NCBI RefSeq assembly: GCF_003946915.1
Contig: NZ_RPOC01000002.1
Location: forward strand, 1 to 64,000
Direction: 5' to 3'
Length of the DNA: 64,000 nucleotides
Origin: Flavobacterium ustbae
GTDB taxonomy: Bacteria; Bacteroidota; Bacteroidia; Flavobacteriales; Flavobacteriaceae
The stretch's first letter is position 1; every line of letters starts with the position of its first letter. A model generated the notes under the pieces. The model saw nothing but the letters and a program-made list of their open reading frames with translations, was not told where the DNA came from and searched no databases. Below, piece by piece: positions 9,680 to 18,663 of this stretch. A program made the position numbers and the translations under genes.

Positions 9680-9687
9680 TAATTTTG
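9680..9687 (+). promoter_or_regulatory. -7 box of the MFS gene
   Basis: TAATTTTG, an exact TAnnTTTG match, 20 bp before the ATG at 9708. No clear -33 TTG at the usual spacing. Confidence 0.5.
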
Positions 9688-9707
9688 CAGTCTGAAAAAA
9701 CAACTTC

Positions 9708-10868
9708 ATGATTTTACCATTCTTTAAAAAAATCCAAAATACACCTAGAGGATATCGTATTGCCAATACTGTTTTTTTCTTTCTTTCGGGTTTTGGTTAT
9801 TCTTCTTGGGTTTCGAGAATTCCACATATACAAGCACAATTGCATTTGTCTGAAGCCGAATTTGGAGCAGTTTTATTCGCTTTTCCGATAGGTTTAATGC
9901 TAACGATGCCTTTTACAGGAAAATTGTTAAACAAATACAGCAGCCGTTATATTATGCTCTTGGGAGCCGTTATGTTTAATGTTGCGCTGTCATTGCCAGG
10001 TTTGGCGGCATTTGTGTGGCAGTTGGTAATCATACTTTTATTCTTTGGAGCTTCTCGAAATATCTTCAACTTATCTATAAATGCACAGTCTCTCGAAGTG
10101 CAGAAACTCTATCCAAAATCGATTATAACACGTTTTCATGCAGTTTGGAGTATTGCAGTTTTTTCAGGCGCAGGTTTAGGTTATGTCATGGTTACGCAAA
10201 AGATTGCGCCATCTCATCATTTATTGGGTGTAAGTGTTTTTATGCTAGCGCTGACGGCTTGTTTTTATCCGATGAGTATTCATAATGAGCCAGTTCCTGT
10301 AAAAAAGAAATTCTTTTCTATGCCAGAAAAGAATCTGATAAAATTTGCTCTGATTTGTTTTGTTTCAATGGCTTGCGAAAACACCATGTACGACTGGAGC
10401 GGAATTTATTTCGAAAATATTCTAAAAGCTTCACCAAAATTGACCAGTGCGGCGTTTGTATTTTTTGCTTCGGCAGTAACTTTAGGACGTATATTTGGAG
10501 ACTACGGTGTAATGAAATTTGGAACTAAAAAAATCTTGCTTTACAGCGGAATATTAATAACAGCTGGTTTCGGCGTTTGTTTTGTTCTGCCGTATGCTTA
10601 CCCCACTATTTTTGGTTATGTTTTAATCGGATTTGGGGTTTCTTGTGTGGTTCCGCTAGTATTTAGTATTGCAGGGAGATCTTCAAAATTGAGTAGTGGT
10701 TCGGCTTTGACTTCTATATCTACAATTGGCTATTTAGGATTTTTATTGGTTCCGCCAATGGTTGGTTTTATCTCCGAATATTTAAGTATGAAATGGGCAT
10801 TTTTAGTTATGGCCATTTTAGGAATTCTGATGATTTTTATGGTGAATAAGATCGGGGAGAATGAGTGA
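9708..10868 (+). CDS. MFS transporter
   Basis: A 386-residue inner-membrane protein with about twelve transmembrane helices in two halves. The N-terminal half shows the sequence FFLSGFGYSSWVSRIPHIQAQLHLSEAEFGAVLFAFPIGLMLTMPFTGKLLNKYSSR, which has the loop 2-3 pattern of major facilitator proteins. The overall look is that of the FucP/YbjJ-like branch (short members without long loops). Substrate is not readable. It begins 20 bp behind a -7 box and is divergent from the iron-uptake operon; the intergenic space of 219 bp serves both promoters. It ends in dispersed repeats rather than a clean terminator. Confidence 0.9.
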   Translation: MILPFFKKIQNTPRGYRIANTVFFFLSGFGYSSWVSRIPHIQAQLHLSEAEFGAVLFAFPIGLMLTMPFTGKLLNKYSSRYIMLLGAVMFNVALSLPGLAAFVWQLVIILLFFGASRNIFNLSINAQSLEVQKLYPKSIITRFHAVWSIAVFSGAGLGYVMVTQKIAPSHHLLGVSVFMLALTACFYPMSIHNEPVPVKKKFFSMPEKNLIKFALICFVSMACENTMYDWSGIYFENILKASPKLTSAAFVFFASAVTLGRIFGDYGVMKFGTKKILLYSGILITAGFGVCFVLPYAYPTIFGYVLIGFGVSCVVPLVFSIAGRSSKLSSGSALTSISTIGYLGFLLVPPMVGFISEYLSMKWAFLVMAILGILMIFMVNKIGENE

Positions 10869-11263
10869 TTTTTTTTTTAAGCTTGTAAGGTGCTGAGGTG
10901 CTAAGGTTTTTTGCCACGAAGGCGCTAAGACATAAAGTTTTTTTGTTTAATTTAAGTTTGCTAAGATTCTAAGTTTCAGTTTTGCAGCGAAGACGCTAAG
11001 GCAGGAAGTTTTTAATTTTTTTAATCTCGCAAAGTCGCGGAGTCGCAAAGTTTAGAATTCCGTAGGAATGAACCATTTTGTAGCTACGTCCCGAAGCTTC
11101 GGGATTAATCCGTGGGGTTTATGAAACGAAACCAATTCGAAAATTCCGTAGGAATGAATTATTTTGTAGCCACGTCCCGAAGCTTCGGGATTAATCCGTG
11201 GGGATATGGAAATAATACCGAGCAAAAGTTCCGTAGGAACGACACATTTATTGCCGTGCTAAT
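10869..11263. repeat. Intergenic dispersed-repeat block
   Basis: No gene. The left half is made of 'gtgctgaggtgctaagg'-type and 'cgaaggcgctaagac'-type words. The right half holds two 62-bp direct repeats at 11056-11117 and 11142-11203, plus a shortened third copy at 11227-11249. Each copy starts with the small palindrome TTCCGTAGGAA; the two full copies also contain CCCGAAGCTTCGGG. Confidence 0.85.
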
Positions 11264-11764
11264 TTATCTTTTCTTCATTAGAAACTTTTCAGAAGCCGTT
11301 TTACCTTTTTTCATTCCGAAAATTTCTGCGACAAGAGAATCATTTCCAACTTTATTGTATACAATTTTAGAAGGATAATCGTGTTTCGGGTTTTCAAAAA
11401 CAATTTGATTGTCGGTAGACGTAGTCATTTCAAAAGTTACTGGAAGTTCGTCATTTTGTCCTGGAACAGTAACCGTAAAAGATAATTTGCCATTTTTATC
11501 TTCAAGATTTACATGTTCTCCAAAAACAGTGTCTTTTCCTCCAACAACAAAGTAAGATTCGCCAAAATAAACCGAATCATTTACTTTTTTCCAGCGTTCT
11601 GTAAGTTCGCCTTCTTCAGATTTATTGCCCCATTCGCCAATAAACCACGAAGCTTTTTCGATATTAGATTTTGTTTTTAGGGGAGTTTCTATTTTGATTT
11701 CTTTTTTACAAGAAGTTATAACTGTCAAACCAAGTACTAAGAATAAAGAAAAATATAGCTTCAT
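11264..11764 (-). CDS. DUF6265 family lipoprotein (copy 1)
   Basis: A 166-residue lipoprotein with a lipobox at VITSC (Cys19). The mature part has the DUF6265 pattern: an N-terminal 'ASWFIGEWGNKSEEGELTERWKKVNDSVYFGESYF' segment, which corresponds to the family's W-x-x-G-x-W opening, and 'IVFENPKHDYPSKIVYNKVGNDSLVAEI' near the end. The fold is expected to be a small lipocalin-like beta barrel; its ligand is not known. A paralogue lies just upstream on the same strand (11923-12399). The C-terminal MKKGKTASEKFLMKKR is shared with it in outline. Confidence 0.85.
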   Translation of the reverse strand: MKLYFSLFLVLGLTVITSCKKEIKIETPLKTKSNIEKASWFIGEWGNKSEEGELTERWKKVNDSVYFGESYFVVGGKDTVFGEHVNLEDKNGKLSFTVTVPGQNDELPVTFEMTTSTDNQIVFENPKHDYPSKIVYNKVGNDSLVAEIFGMKKGKTASEKFLMKKR

Positions 11765-11922
11765 GATGATTTATTTTAAGTTAAAGTTTCTAATAATATA
11801 GTCTTAAAAAAAATGCTTTTTAAAGGGAGGACAACCTTTGTACATCCTTTGACTTCGATCAGGAAGACAAAAAATATAAAAAAAACTTCGTGCCTTAGTG
11901 CCTTCGTGGCAAAACAAAAATC

Positions 11923-12399
11923 TTATTTCTTAGTAAAAACAAACTTTTCCGAACTTGGTTTGCCATTTAGATTCCCAGAAATTTCAGCTGTCAAAGTATT
12001 ATTGGCGCCTTTTGAATAAACAATCTTTTGAGGATAATCATGTTTTGCATTTTCGAAAACCAATTGCTGATCGGTTTCAGAAGTTGAAGGGAAGAAAACC
12101 GGTTTATCTTCGTTTTGGCCTTTTACAGTTGCTTTATAAGTCAATGTTTCACCCAATTGAGCCAAAACAATAGTTTCAAAATGTAAAGTATCTTTTCCTT
12201 TAATAAAATAAGATGAAGCGCTAAAAGTACTGTCGTTTAATTTCTGCCAGTTCTCAGATAAAATACCTTCAGGAGAAGTATTTTCCCAGTTTCCGATTAA
12301 CCAGTCGGCTTTTTTGATTTTATCTTTCTCGATCGTTTCTTTTTTCTGGCAAGAAACAAAAGCTATAATAAAGGCTATAAGAGTAATTTTCTGAAACAT
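11923..12399 (-). CDS. DUF6265 family lipoprotein (copy 2)
   Basis: A 158-residue paralogue of the gene at 11264-11764, with the same motif order: lipobox FVSC (Cys17), KADWLIGNWENTSPEGILSENWQKLNDSTF, then LVFENAKHDYPQKIVY and a basic C-terminus. The two clearly arose by duplication but have diverged to well below identity, so the event is old. The 158-bp gap between them contains dispersed 'gtgccttagtgccttcgtggc' words. Function unknown; probably anchored in the outer membrane. Confidence 0.85.
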   Translation of the reverse strand: MFQKITLIAFIIAFVSCQKKETIEKDKIKKADWLIGNWENTSPEGILSENWQKLNDSTFSASSYFIKGKDTLHFETIVLAQLGETLTYKATVKGQNEDKPVFFPSTSETDQQLVFENAKHDYPQKIVYSKGANNTLTAEISGNLNGKPSSEKFVFTKK

Positions 12400-12712
12400 A
12401 TTTATGAGATTTTGGGTTTAATAGTGGTACTAAAGTATGAATTTTTTTTTCAGCCACGAATTCACGAATTTTTTTACCACAGATTATCTGGATTAAAAAG
12501 ATTTTTTTTAGCCACGAATTTCACTAATTTGCGCGAATTTTTTTGATCGTTACTTTGATTTTGTTTCACGCAGATTTAAAAAGATTTAAGCAGATTTTTT
12601 AAATTTTAGAATCAAAAATAAATCTGCTCAATCTGCAAAATCTGCGTGAAACAAAATTTGCGCTCCAAAAGAAATAATCCTAATAATCCTTTTAATCTGT
12701 GGCTAGAAAACT
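12400..12712. repeat. Nested long inverted repeats
   Basis: No gene. An outer pair (ACCACAGATTATCTGGATTA-type at 12477-12504 against the AATCTGTGG-type at about 12676-12704) encloses an inner pair (TTTCACGCAGATTTAAAAAG at 12565-12598 against CAAAATCTGCGTGAAA at about 12636-12652). A 'gccacgaattcacgaatt' word stands at 12452-12470. Any transcript through this gap would fold into a long imperfect hairpin. Confidence 0.75.
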
Positions 12713-15022
12713 TTAAATGCTAGCAGTTAAAATCTCGTAAACCAATTCCTTTGTTGGTTTTTGATCGCCTAATTTTGCTCTAACATCATCGAAAGTCACT
12801 TTAAAATCGCAACCCGATTTATATTCAGCACAGCCGTAAGCCGTTTTACCTTTTAGAATTGTACCTTTTTTACATTTCGGACAAACCAATGCATCTGAAC
12901 TTTCTTTTGTTGCTGTTTTTTTATCCGTTTTCTTTGGTTCAAGTTTCAGTTTGTAGTTTTCCTCAAATCGAATCAAACCTTCAACAGTTCCCGAATCGGT
13001 TTTGAAGCCTTTTATATTTACAGTCGAACCTTTCTGAACCAACCTTAAATATTGGCTTTCTGTGATTTTTTTATCATAAAAAACAAACGGAAGCACAAAA
13101 TCGCAACCCGATTTATATTCAGAACATCCAAAAGCTGATTTGCCTTTTAGAATATTCCCTTTTTGGCATTTCGGACACGTTTCTGATGAGATTCCAGAAG
13201 CTTTCTTTTTTTCTTTTTCTGTTTTTACAATAGGTTTTTGTACTGTTGCGGCGTGCGAAATATTAGCATGTTTGGTTTCCATTCGCACTTCATAAACCAA
13301 TGCTTCAACCATACGTTTCATGTTTCGGATAAAAGCTGCAGCGGTAAAAGTTCCTTTCTCGATATCTTTTAGCTGTTTCTCCCAAGTTCCGGTAAGCTCG
13401 GCCGATTTCACCAATTCGTTCTGAATCGTATCAATGAGCTGGATTCCAGTTAATGTTGGTAAAACCTGTTTTTTATTTCGAACAATATATTGACGTTTAA
13501 AAAGCGTTTCAATAATATTGGCACGCGTTGACGGACGACCAATTCCGTTTTCTTTCATCAATTCACGCAGATCTTCGTCGTCAACTTGTTTTCCAGCCGT
13601 TTCCATCGCACGCAGTAAAGTCGCCTCGGTAAACTGATTCGGCGGTTTGGTTTCTTTTTGCAGAAACGAAGGTTCGTGCGGACCTTTTTCTCCCACGACA
13701 AAACTCGGCAATAAATCAGGCTCTTTTTCTTTTGCGTTCGGGTCTTCAAAAACGACGCGGAAACCTTTTTTCAAGATTTCTTTTCCCGTTGCTTTAAAAG
13801 TAACATCGGCTGCTTTTCCGATTACGGTTGTATTGGCAACTAAACAATCATCGTAAAACACAGCAATAAAACGTCTTGTAATAATATCATAAACCTGCTG
13901 CTGATTGAAAGGCAGATTATTTTGAACCCCAGTTGGAATAATCGCGTGGTGATCGGTTACTTTTTTATCGTTGAAAACCTTTGGCGATTTTTTTATTTTC
14001 TTTCCTAAAAGCGGTTCGGTCAATTCAGCATAATTGGTTAATTTCTGTAGAATTCCAGACACTTTGGGATAAATATCTCCAGGAAGAAAAGTCGTATCTA
14101 CTCTGGGATAGGTGATTACTTTTTGTTCGTATAAAGTCTGTGCAATCTTCAGCGTTTCTTCTGCCGAAAATCCAAATTTCTGATTGCAATAAACCTGTAA
14201 ACCCGTTAAATCGAAAAGTTTTGGAGCGTATTCGTTTCCGTTCTTTTTATCGACAGAAACAATTTCAAAATCGCTTTCTTTGACTTTTTCGGCTAGAATT
14301 TCTCCGTCTTCTTTTTTCAGGAAACGTCCTTCTTCATAACTAAAAAGCGTTTCTCTGTACAAAGTCTGCAATTCCCAGTAAGGCTGAGGTTTAAAATTTT
14401 CTATTTCTCTAAAACGTTCTACAACCATCGCCAGTGTTGGCGTTTGCACGCGTCCGATAGACAAAACTTGTTTATAGCCACCATGTTTTACGGTATACAA
14501 GCGCGTAGCATTCATTCCTAAAAGCCAATCTCCAATGGCTCTAGAAAATCCAGCGTAAAATAAATTATCGTAATTGGCCGATGGTTTTAAGTTTTCAAAA
14601 CCTTCTTTGATGGCTTCTGTTGTAAGTGACGAAATCCATAAACGCTGAATTTCGCCTTTATAATGTGCTTCGTTCATTACCCAGCGCTGAATCAGTTCTC
14701 CTTCTTGTCCAGCATCCCCGCAGTTGATGACCACTTCGGCTTTGTCAAAAAGACTTTTTATGATTTTAAACTGTTTCTGAATTCCCGAATTGGGAACGAC
14801 TTTGGTTTCAAACTTTTCTGGAAGCATTGGCAGATTATTCAAATCCCAGATTTTCCAGTGCGGTTTGTAATCGTTGGGTTCTTTTAAGGTGCATAAATGC
14901 CCAAAAGTGTAGGTTACAGCATAACCGTTGCCTTCGTAATAACCATCGTGTTTATTGTTGGCACCCAAAACGGCTGCTATTTCACGTGCTACACTTGGTT
15001 TTTCGGCAATACAGACCTTCAT
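12713..15022 (-). CDS. topB: DNA topoisomerase III (type IA)
   Basis: A 769-residue type IA topoisomerase that relaxes and decatenates DNA. The Toprim domain starts at residue 1 (MKVCIAEKPSVAREIAAVLG), with DAGQEGELIQRWV giving the acidic metal-binding residues. The catalytic tyrosine is in the motif VITYPRVDT at about residue 304. The C-terminus has two homologous zinc-finger-like repeats (CPKCQKGNILKGKSAFGCSEYKSGCDF-type and CPKCKKGTILKGKTAYGCAEYKSGCDF-type), each with four cysteines. The length and tail match the chromosomal Bacteroidota TopB, not the shorter mobile-element copies. It is a single-gene unit. Confidence 0.97.
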   Translation of the reverse strand: MKVCIAEKPSVAREIAAVLGANNKHDGYYEGNGYAVTYTFGHLCTLKEPNDYKPHWKIWDLNNLPMLPEKFETKVVPNSGIQKQFKIIKSLFDKAEVVINCGDAGQEGELIQRWVMNEAHYKGEIQRLWISSLTTEAIKEGFENLKPSANYDNLFYAGFSRAIGDWLLGMNATRLYTVKHGGYKQVLSIGRVQTPTLAMVVERFREIENFKPQPYWELQTLYRETLFSYEEGRFLKKEDGEILAEKVKESDFEIVSVDKKNGNEYAPKLFDLTGLQVYCNQKFGFSAEETLKIAQTLYEQKVITYPRVDTTFLPGDIYPKVSGILQKLTNYAELTEPLLGKKIKKSPKVFNDKKVTDHHAIIPTGVQNNLPFNQQQVYDIITRRFIAVFYDDCLVANTTVIGKAADVTFKATGKEILKKGFRVVFEDPNAKEKEPDLLPSFVVGEKGPHEPSFLQKETKPPNQFTEATLLRAMETAGKQVDDEDLRELMKENGIGRPSTRANIIETLFKRQYIVRNKKQVLPTLTGIQLIDTIQNELVKSAELTGTWEKQLKDIEKGTFTAAAFIRNMKRMVEALVYEVRMETKHANISHAATVQKPIVKTEKEKKKASGISSETCPKCQKGNILKGKSAFGCSEYKSGCDFVLPFVFYDKKITESQYLRLVQKGSTVNIKGFKTDSGTVEGLIRFEENYKLKLEPKKTDKKTATKESSDALVCPKCKKGTILKGKTAYGCAEYKSGCDFKVTFDDVRAKLGDQKPTKELVYEILTASI

Positions 15023-15214
15023 TCTTTCCTTTCTTGATTAAGTAAGCGAAATTAGGGATTTTTGGAGAAAGGGGCAAAGGTTCTTAGGAACAAAGGAACA
15101 AAGGTTTTTTTGGGTTTGCCGCGAAATGCACTAATTTTTACTAATTTTTTTAATTCTTCAACGTAATTACAATCTGTAAAAACACTTGAGATTATCTCTA
15201 ATTAAAATTACCAA

Positions 15215-15688
15215 TTAATCTATAATTTTAAAAACCTCAATAAACTTTTCTTCAAATTTCTTCTTTTTATAATTCATCAGTAAATTAACAATTGTACCTG
15301 TGACTGCTATAAATAAATTGAATATTATGAAGACTACACTTGGTGCGTTCTCAATAATAAATATAATGTTAAATAAGAAGAATGCTGCAATAGGAAGATA
15401 GCGAATCCAATAATAGCCAAATTTAATTGGGATTATTTCGTAAAAAATTTCAGTCTGATTTTTATTCAAAGATTTAATTTTTCCGTTTAAAATAAAAGGA
15501 ATAGGATGTATTGTTGCATTTCGGGTTATTTTGAAATCATTTTGATTTATTGTTCCGAAAAACAATTTGTCTTTTTCTCCAGCTATATTGAATACATGAA
15601 AAGGAGTTCCGCTAATTTTAGGATTTCCACTTTTAGTGTTTATTTTTAGTTTTTCTCGAAATTCCTCAATCCCAATTTGTGATATCAT
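15215..15688 (-). CDS. Hypothetical protein with two membrane helices
   Basis: A 157-residue protein that I do not recognise. The N-terminal two-thirds is soluble and beta-rich. Two adjacent hydrophobic segments sit near residues 92-112 and 116-138 (YLPIAAFFLFNIIFII; PSVVFIIFNLFIAVTGTIVNLLM), followed by a short basic tail. It begins 4 bp after the SRPBCC gene on the same strand, so the two are almost certainly co-transcribed. The soluble part would face the cytoplasm or periplasm depending on insertion. Confidence 0.7.
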   Translation of the reverse strand: MISQIGIEEFREKLKINTKSGNPKISGTPFHVFNIAGEKDKLFFGTINQNDFKITRNATIHPIPFILNGKIKSLNKNQTEIFYEIIPIKFGYYWIRYLPIAAFFLFNIIFIIENAPSVVFIIFNLFIAVTGTIVNLLMNYKKKKFEEKFIEVFKIID

Positions 15689-15692
15689 TCTT

Positions 15693-16187
15693 TTAATTAT
15701 TAATCATCGGATTCAAATTACTATCCTTATTTCTCAAATCCAATCCGCCTTCGTAAACCGATTTCAGATTAGTCAGATAAAAATGCCAGCCGTTGGAACA
15801 GCCTAATCTAATGTATTGTTTCGAATAATCATCTGTTGGAATATTATAATGACGCAGTTCTACCACGGTATAACCTTCCGTTTCGCTTAGTTTTACATCT
15901 ACTAAGCAACTTCCTTCAAAAGTAAATTGTAATTGATCTAGTCCATTGGCAGAAACTATTTTTCCTTTCATGGCATCTTTGTATAAATGCCAAAACCATT
16001 CGTAAGTAGTGTCTTTTACAGCATTTTTGTTTTTGTCTAGCGGCTGCTGTGTGGCATCAAAAAATAAAACTTTTTCTAAAAACCATTTTTCTAATTCTGC
16101 AGCTTTTGTCCAAGCGTTATAAATGTCTGAAAGAGTAGCTTTGATCGCTATTTTTTTGGTGAAAGATGTCCAGTCGAAGTTTTCCAT
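15693..16187 (-). CDS. SRPBCC (AHSA1-like) domain protein
   Basis: A 164-residue cytoplasmic protein of the START/SRPBCC fold, AHSA1 branch. Signs are the opening 'ITKKIAIKATLSDIYNAWTKAAELEKWFLEKV' style segment (here FTKKIAIKATLSDIYNAWTKAAELEKWF) and the late 'YIRLGCSNGWHFYLTNLKSVYEGG' helix. An upstream ATG at 16241 would add 18 residues unlike the family, so I take the ATG at 16187. Members bind hydrophobic ligands; the ligand here is unknown. The downstream gene follows by 4 bp, and the upstream reductase gene lies 63 bp before it. Confidence 0.88.
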   Translation of the reverse strand: MENFDWTSFTKKIAIKATLSDIYNAWTKAAELEKWFLEKVLFFDATQQPLDKNKNAVKDTTYEWFWHLYKDAMKGKIVSANGLDQLQFTFEGSCLVDVKLSETEGYTVVELRHYNIPTDDYSKQYIRLGCSNGWHFYLTNLKSVYEGGLDLRNKDSNLNPMINN

Positions 16188-16250
16188 AAGAAGTATATTG
16201 ATAGTCTTTAAAGTTTTATTGCTTTGGCGAAAGAAATCCAAATTTACGTT

Positions 16251-16808
16251 TTAAATTTCATATTTGTTTAGCACAATTCCGTTAGTGTAAAATTCTGATC
16301 TGATTAATTTGAGTTTCGTTTTTTCATTAAATATAGAAAGGCCTTTACCAATTGAAACTGGATGTACAAACAAATTCAACTCATCTAGAAGATTTTCTTT
16401 TAGAAGAGAAGAAACAAAGTTAGCCCCACCATAAACAATTACATCAGCGCCCGGTTTGTCCTTTATTTTTTGAATAGCGTCTTTTAAATTGCCATTTTCT
16501 AGAACTACATTTTTTCCATCAATATGCTGCAGGTTTTTGCTGAAAACTATTTTTTGAGTTTCAGTAAAAAATTGTGCAAAGTCAGTTTCTTGATTTTTGC
16601 TGGCACTCTCGGCTACTTTCTGCCAATGCGGAATTGATTCAAGAGCCATTTTTCTTCCCAATAAAATAGTATCTACATTTTCTGTAATACCATTCAAATA
16701 ATCAATTTGTTTTTGATCAGATTCTGTAAGCATCCAATCTAGTTCGCCATTTTCGCCACCAACAAATCCGTCGATTGTAATGTTTATTTGCAGTTTTATT
16801 TTTCTCAT
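16251..16808 (-). CDS. Dihydrofolate reductase-family protein (RibD C-terminal type)
   Basis: A 185-residue NADPH-binding reductase-fold protein. Family motifs: an N-terminal strand ending in 'INITIDGFVGGENGELDWM', then 'DTILLGRKMALE', 'QKIVFSKNLQ' and 'DVIVYGGANFVSSLLKENLLDELNLFVHPVSIGKGLSIF'. These match the YyaP/YwjB and RibD C-terminal group, whose natural substrates are mostly unknown. A start at 16826 would add six residues; the ATG at 16808 gives the usual MRKIKLQ start. It is the first gene of a three-gene leftward unit with the SRPBCC and membrane proteins. It is unlikely to be the essential folate enzyme. Confidence 0.9.
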   Translation of the reverse strand: MRKIKLQINITIDGFVGGENGELDWMLTESDQKQIDYLNGITENVDTILLGRKMALESIPHWQKVAESASKNQETDFAQFFTETQKIVFSKNLQHIDGKNVVLENGNLKDAIQKIKDKPGADVIVYGGANFVSSLLKENLLDELNLFVHPVSIGKGLSIFNEKTKLKLIRSEFYTNGIVLNKYEI

Positions 16809-16826
16809 GATTTTTGGTTTTATCAT

Positions 16827-17275
16827 TAAAAAAAGAATACATTTTACACTTAATCAATATAATAAATTTACTCATTTTTATAATATCTAAGAGAAACCAT
16901 CTTGATTTATAATGCCAATTTCTTATCAGGAATAGAAAAAATGGAGATTTTATTTTATAGGAAAAAAGTTATATCTTGCAGCCGATTATAATTATATCAT
17001 GATAACTGCAAATTCCTATTTAGTAAACAGCTGTTTAATGTGCTTAATAAGTGCGTTACGGTATTTGCATGATGATATTTTCCTAAAAAGTTCCAAAGAC
17101 TTTATTCCGTTTGCCCTGTCATAACTCTGGACAGGGATTTTCAGTTGCCTAATAAGTTCGTTTATCAACTTTTATTTTATTCAGAATATGATACACTGAA
17201 TGAGATAGAACTGCTCCATATTTAGTGAAGAGTTTTTATGTCATATCTGTATAAAATGAAACAAACAGGAAAATA
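16827..17275. other. Gene-free 449-bp region with leader-like features
   Basis: Contains a -7-like TATCTTGC near 16972-16979 reading rightward. A hairpin CCCTGTC/GACAGGG lies at 17114-17136. Two near-identical words, GCTTAATAAGTGCGTTAC (from 17042) and GCCTAATAAGTTCGTTTA (from 17147), are about 105 bp apart. A 41-codon ORF from 16999 has no family resemblance. It could be a long 5' leader of the downstream gene or an unrecognised small RNA. Confidence 0.45.
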
Positions 17276-17653
17276 ATGTCACAAAATATCATTTTAACAA
17301 CAGGAACATACGATTTAATAAAAGACCACGTAAGAAGAAAAAAAGTAACTCTTCAAGAAGAAGAATTATTATTAAACGAATTAAAACACGCTACTCAAGT
17401 TTTGAGAAAAAATCTTCCGGAAGATGTAGTTTCAGTAAATCGAAGAATTACATATAAAGATCATGTCAAAAATGAAGAAAAAACGATTCTTCTAGTTGGT
17501 CCTGATAAAGTAAAAGTAAGCAAAAACAAGATTTCGGTTCTATCAGACGAAGGAATTGCAATAATAGGCTACAAAGTTGGCGATGTAGTAGAATGGCCTG
17601 CAAAAAAAGGAAATCTGAAATTGGAAATTCTAAAAGTAGAAGCAGAGGCTTAA
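17276..17653 (+). CDS. GreA/GreB-family elongation factor (Rnk-like, no coiled coil)
   Basis: A 125-residue protein. The C-terminal half (about 50-120) is the FKBP-like GreA/GreB C-terminal domain: 'VSVNRRITYKDHVKNEEKTILLVGPDKVKVSKNKISVLSDEGIAIIGYKVGDVVEWP', ending with GNLKLEILKVE. The N-terminal 45 residues form one short helix pair, not the long catalytic coiled coil of GreA. This layout is that of Rnk and similar polymerase-binding factors. It probably binds RNA polymerase and may compete with GreA. It is followed by a good terminator, so it is a single-gene unit with a possibly long leader. Confidence 0.88.
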   Translation: MSQNIILTTGTYDLIKDHVRRKKVTLQEEELLLNELKHATQVLRKNLPEDVVSVNRRITYKDHVKNEEKTILLVGPDKVKVSKNKISVLSDEGIAIIGYKVGDVVEWPAKKGNLKLEILKVEAEA

Positions 17654-17680
17654 TATTTAACATGTGATTTTTAATGAAAA

Positions 17681-17716
17681 AAACATCCCAAAAAGCGTAT
17701 GCTATGCGGGATGTTT
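17681..17716 (+). terminator. Terminator of the GreA/GreB-family gene
   Basis: AAACATCCC (17681-17689) pairs with GGGATGTTT (17708-17716), followed by TTTTATT. Confidence 0.85.
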
Positions 17717-17794
17717 TTTATTACTTCTAAAAACACATTCAACGATTAAAATAAGTATATTCGTTCTTCTAAATAAAAGTGTAAGCAATTGTAA

Positions 17795-18586
17795 ATGAGT
17801 ATGAAGCAGGCAGGAACTATAGACGAAGTCATTCTGTTATTGGACGAAATAATAGAAAGATCAAAGCTGGAACAAAGCAATCTTGGTTTGTTCGCCATTC
17901 TGTATCGTGAAGTAACGGTAAAAGTAAAAGAAGGTATTCATGCAGGAGCTTTTCAAAATGGCGAAAGAATGGAAAAACTAGACGTTATTTTTGCTAATCG
18001 GTATTTGAAAGCGTATTATCTATATCAAGCCAAAGAAAAACCATCTGAGTGCTGGGGATTTGCCTTCGAACAAGCCGAAAATTTCTGGCCAATTGTCCTG
18101 CAGCATTTACTACTCGGAATTAACGCGCACATTAATCTTGACCTCGGAATTGCTTCGGCCGAAGTCAGTACCATAGAAGACATAGGAGAACTAAAACATG
18201 ATTTTGACCAGATCAATTTCATTCTTAGCAACTTGGTCGCTGGTGTAGAAAAGTGCCTGATCAAGATTTGGCCAACGCTCACATGGATTCTAAAGGCTAC
18301 GGGAAAAATTGACAATTTCTTTATCGATTTTAGCATGGAAACGGCAAGAAACGGGGCGTGGAAATTTGCCAACGAATTTGTAGCTGTTCCAGAAAACGAA
18401 AGAGAAGCCTGCACGCAGTTAAGAGATCAAAGAATTACCGAAATTGCTCGATTTGTTTCGAACCCTGGATATTTTGTTAGCGCCGTTTTTAAAATCATTC
18501 GCGTATTTGAACGAGGGACTATTGCTCAAAAAATAATGGATATGCAGATAATGGAAGAGAAGAATATGGAGTGTGTGGCGGCGTGA
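17795..18586 (+). CDS. DUF5995 family protein
   Basis: A 263-residue soluble, mostly helical protein. The middle segment HLLLGINAHINLDLGIASAEV matches the conserved block of DUF5995, in which histidines and aspartates sit on helices. Other matching blocks are the 'GLFAILYREVTVKVKEGI' helix near residue 30 and 'DNFFIDFSMETARNGAWKFANEF'. The family has no known reaction; the pattern of buried His/Asp/Asn hints at a metal site. The start at 17795 gives MSMKQAG. It stands alone after a terminator and ends 78 bp before the convergent repeat-protein gene. Confidence 0.85.
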   Translation: MSMKQAGTIDEVILLLDEIIERSKLEQSNLGLFAILYREVTVKVKEGIHAGAFQNGERMEKLDVIFANRYLKAYYLYQAKEKPSECWGFAFEQAENFWPIVLQHLLLGINAHINLDLGIASAEVSTIEDIGELKHDFDQINFILSNLVAGVEKCLIKIWPTLTWILKATGKIDNFFIDFSMETARNGAWKFANEFVAVPENEREACTQLRDQRITEIARFVSNPGYFVSAVFKIIRVFERGTIAQKIMDMQIMEEKNMECVAA

Positions 18587-18617
18587 ATTTATCGTTAACC
18601 TTAAATTGTTTACTTCT

Positions 18618-18636
18618 GCTGGCGCGAGCGTCGCGC
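18618..18636. repeat. GC-rich 19-nt dispersed word
   Basis: GCTGGCGCGAGCGTCGCGC here is present as its exact reverse complement at 45988-46006, 27 kb away. It contrasts with the AT-rich surroundings and is itself partly palindromic. Confidence 0.7.
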
Positions 18637-18663
18637 GGATTTATATTTAAGCAAGAAAAGGGA

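Noticed and set aside
12713..15022. topB as a marker of an integrated conjugative element
   Set aside because: It has the full length and double zinc-finger tail of the chromosomal enzyme, and no tra, mob or integrase genes are near.
16999..17124. 41-codon ORF in the gap before the GreA/GreB-family gene
   Set aside because: No ribosome binding site, no hydrophobic or family pattern, and it ends inside a hairpin. More likely part of a leader.
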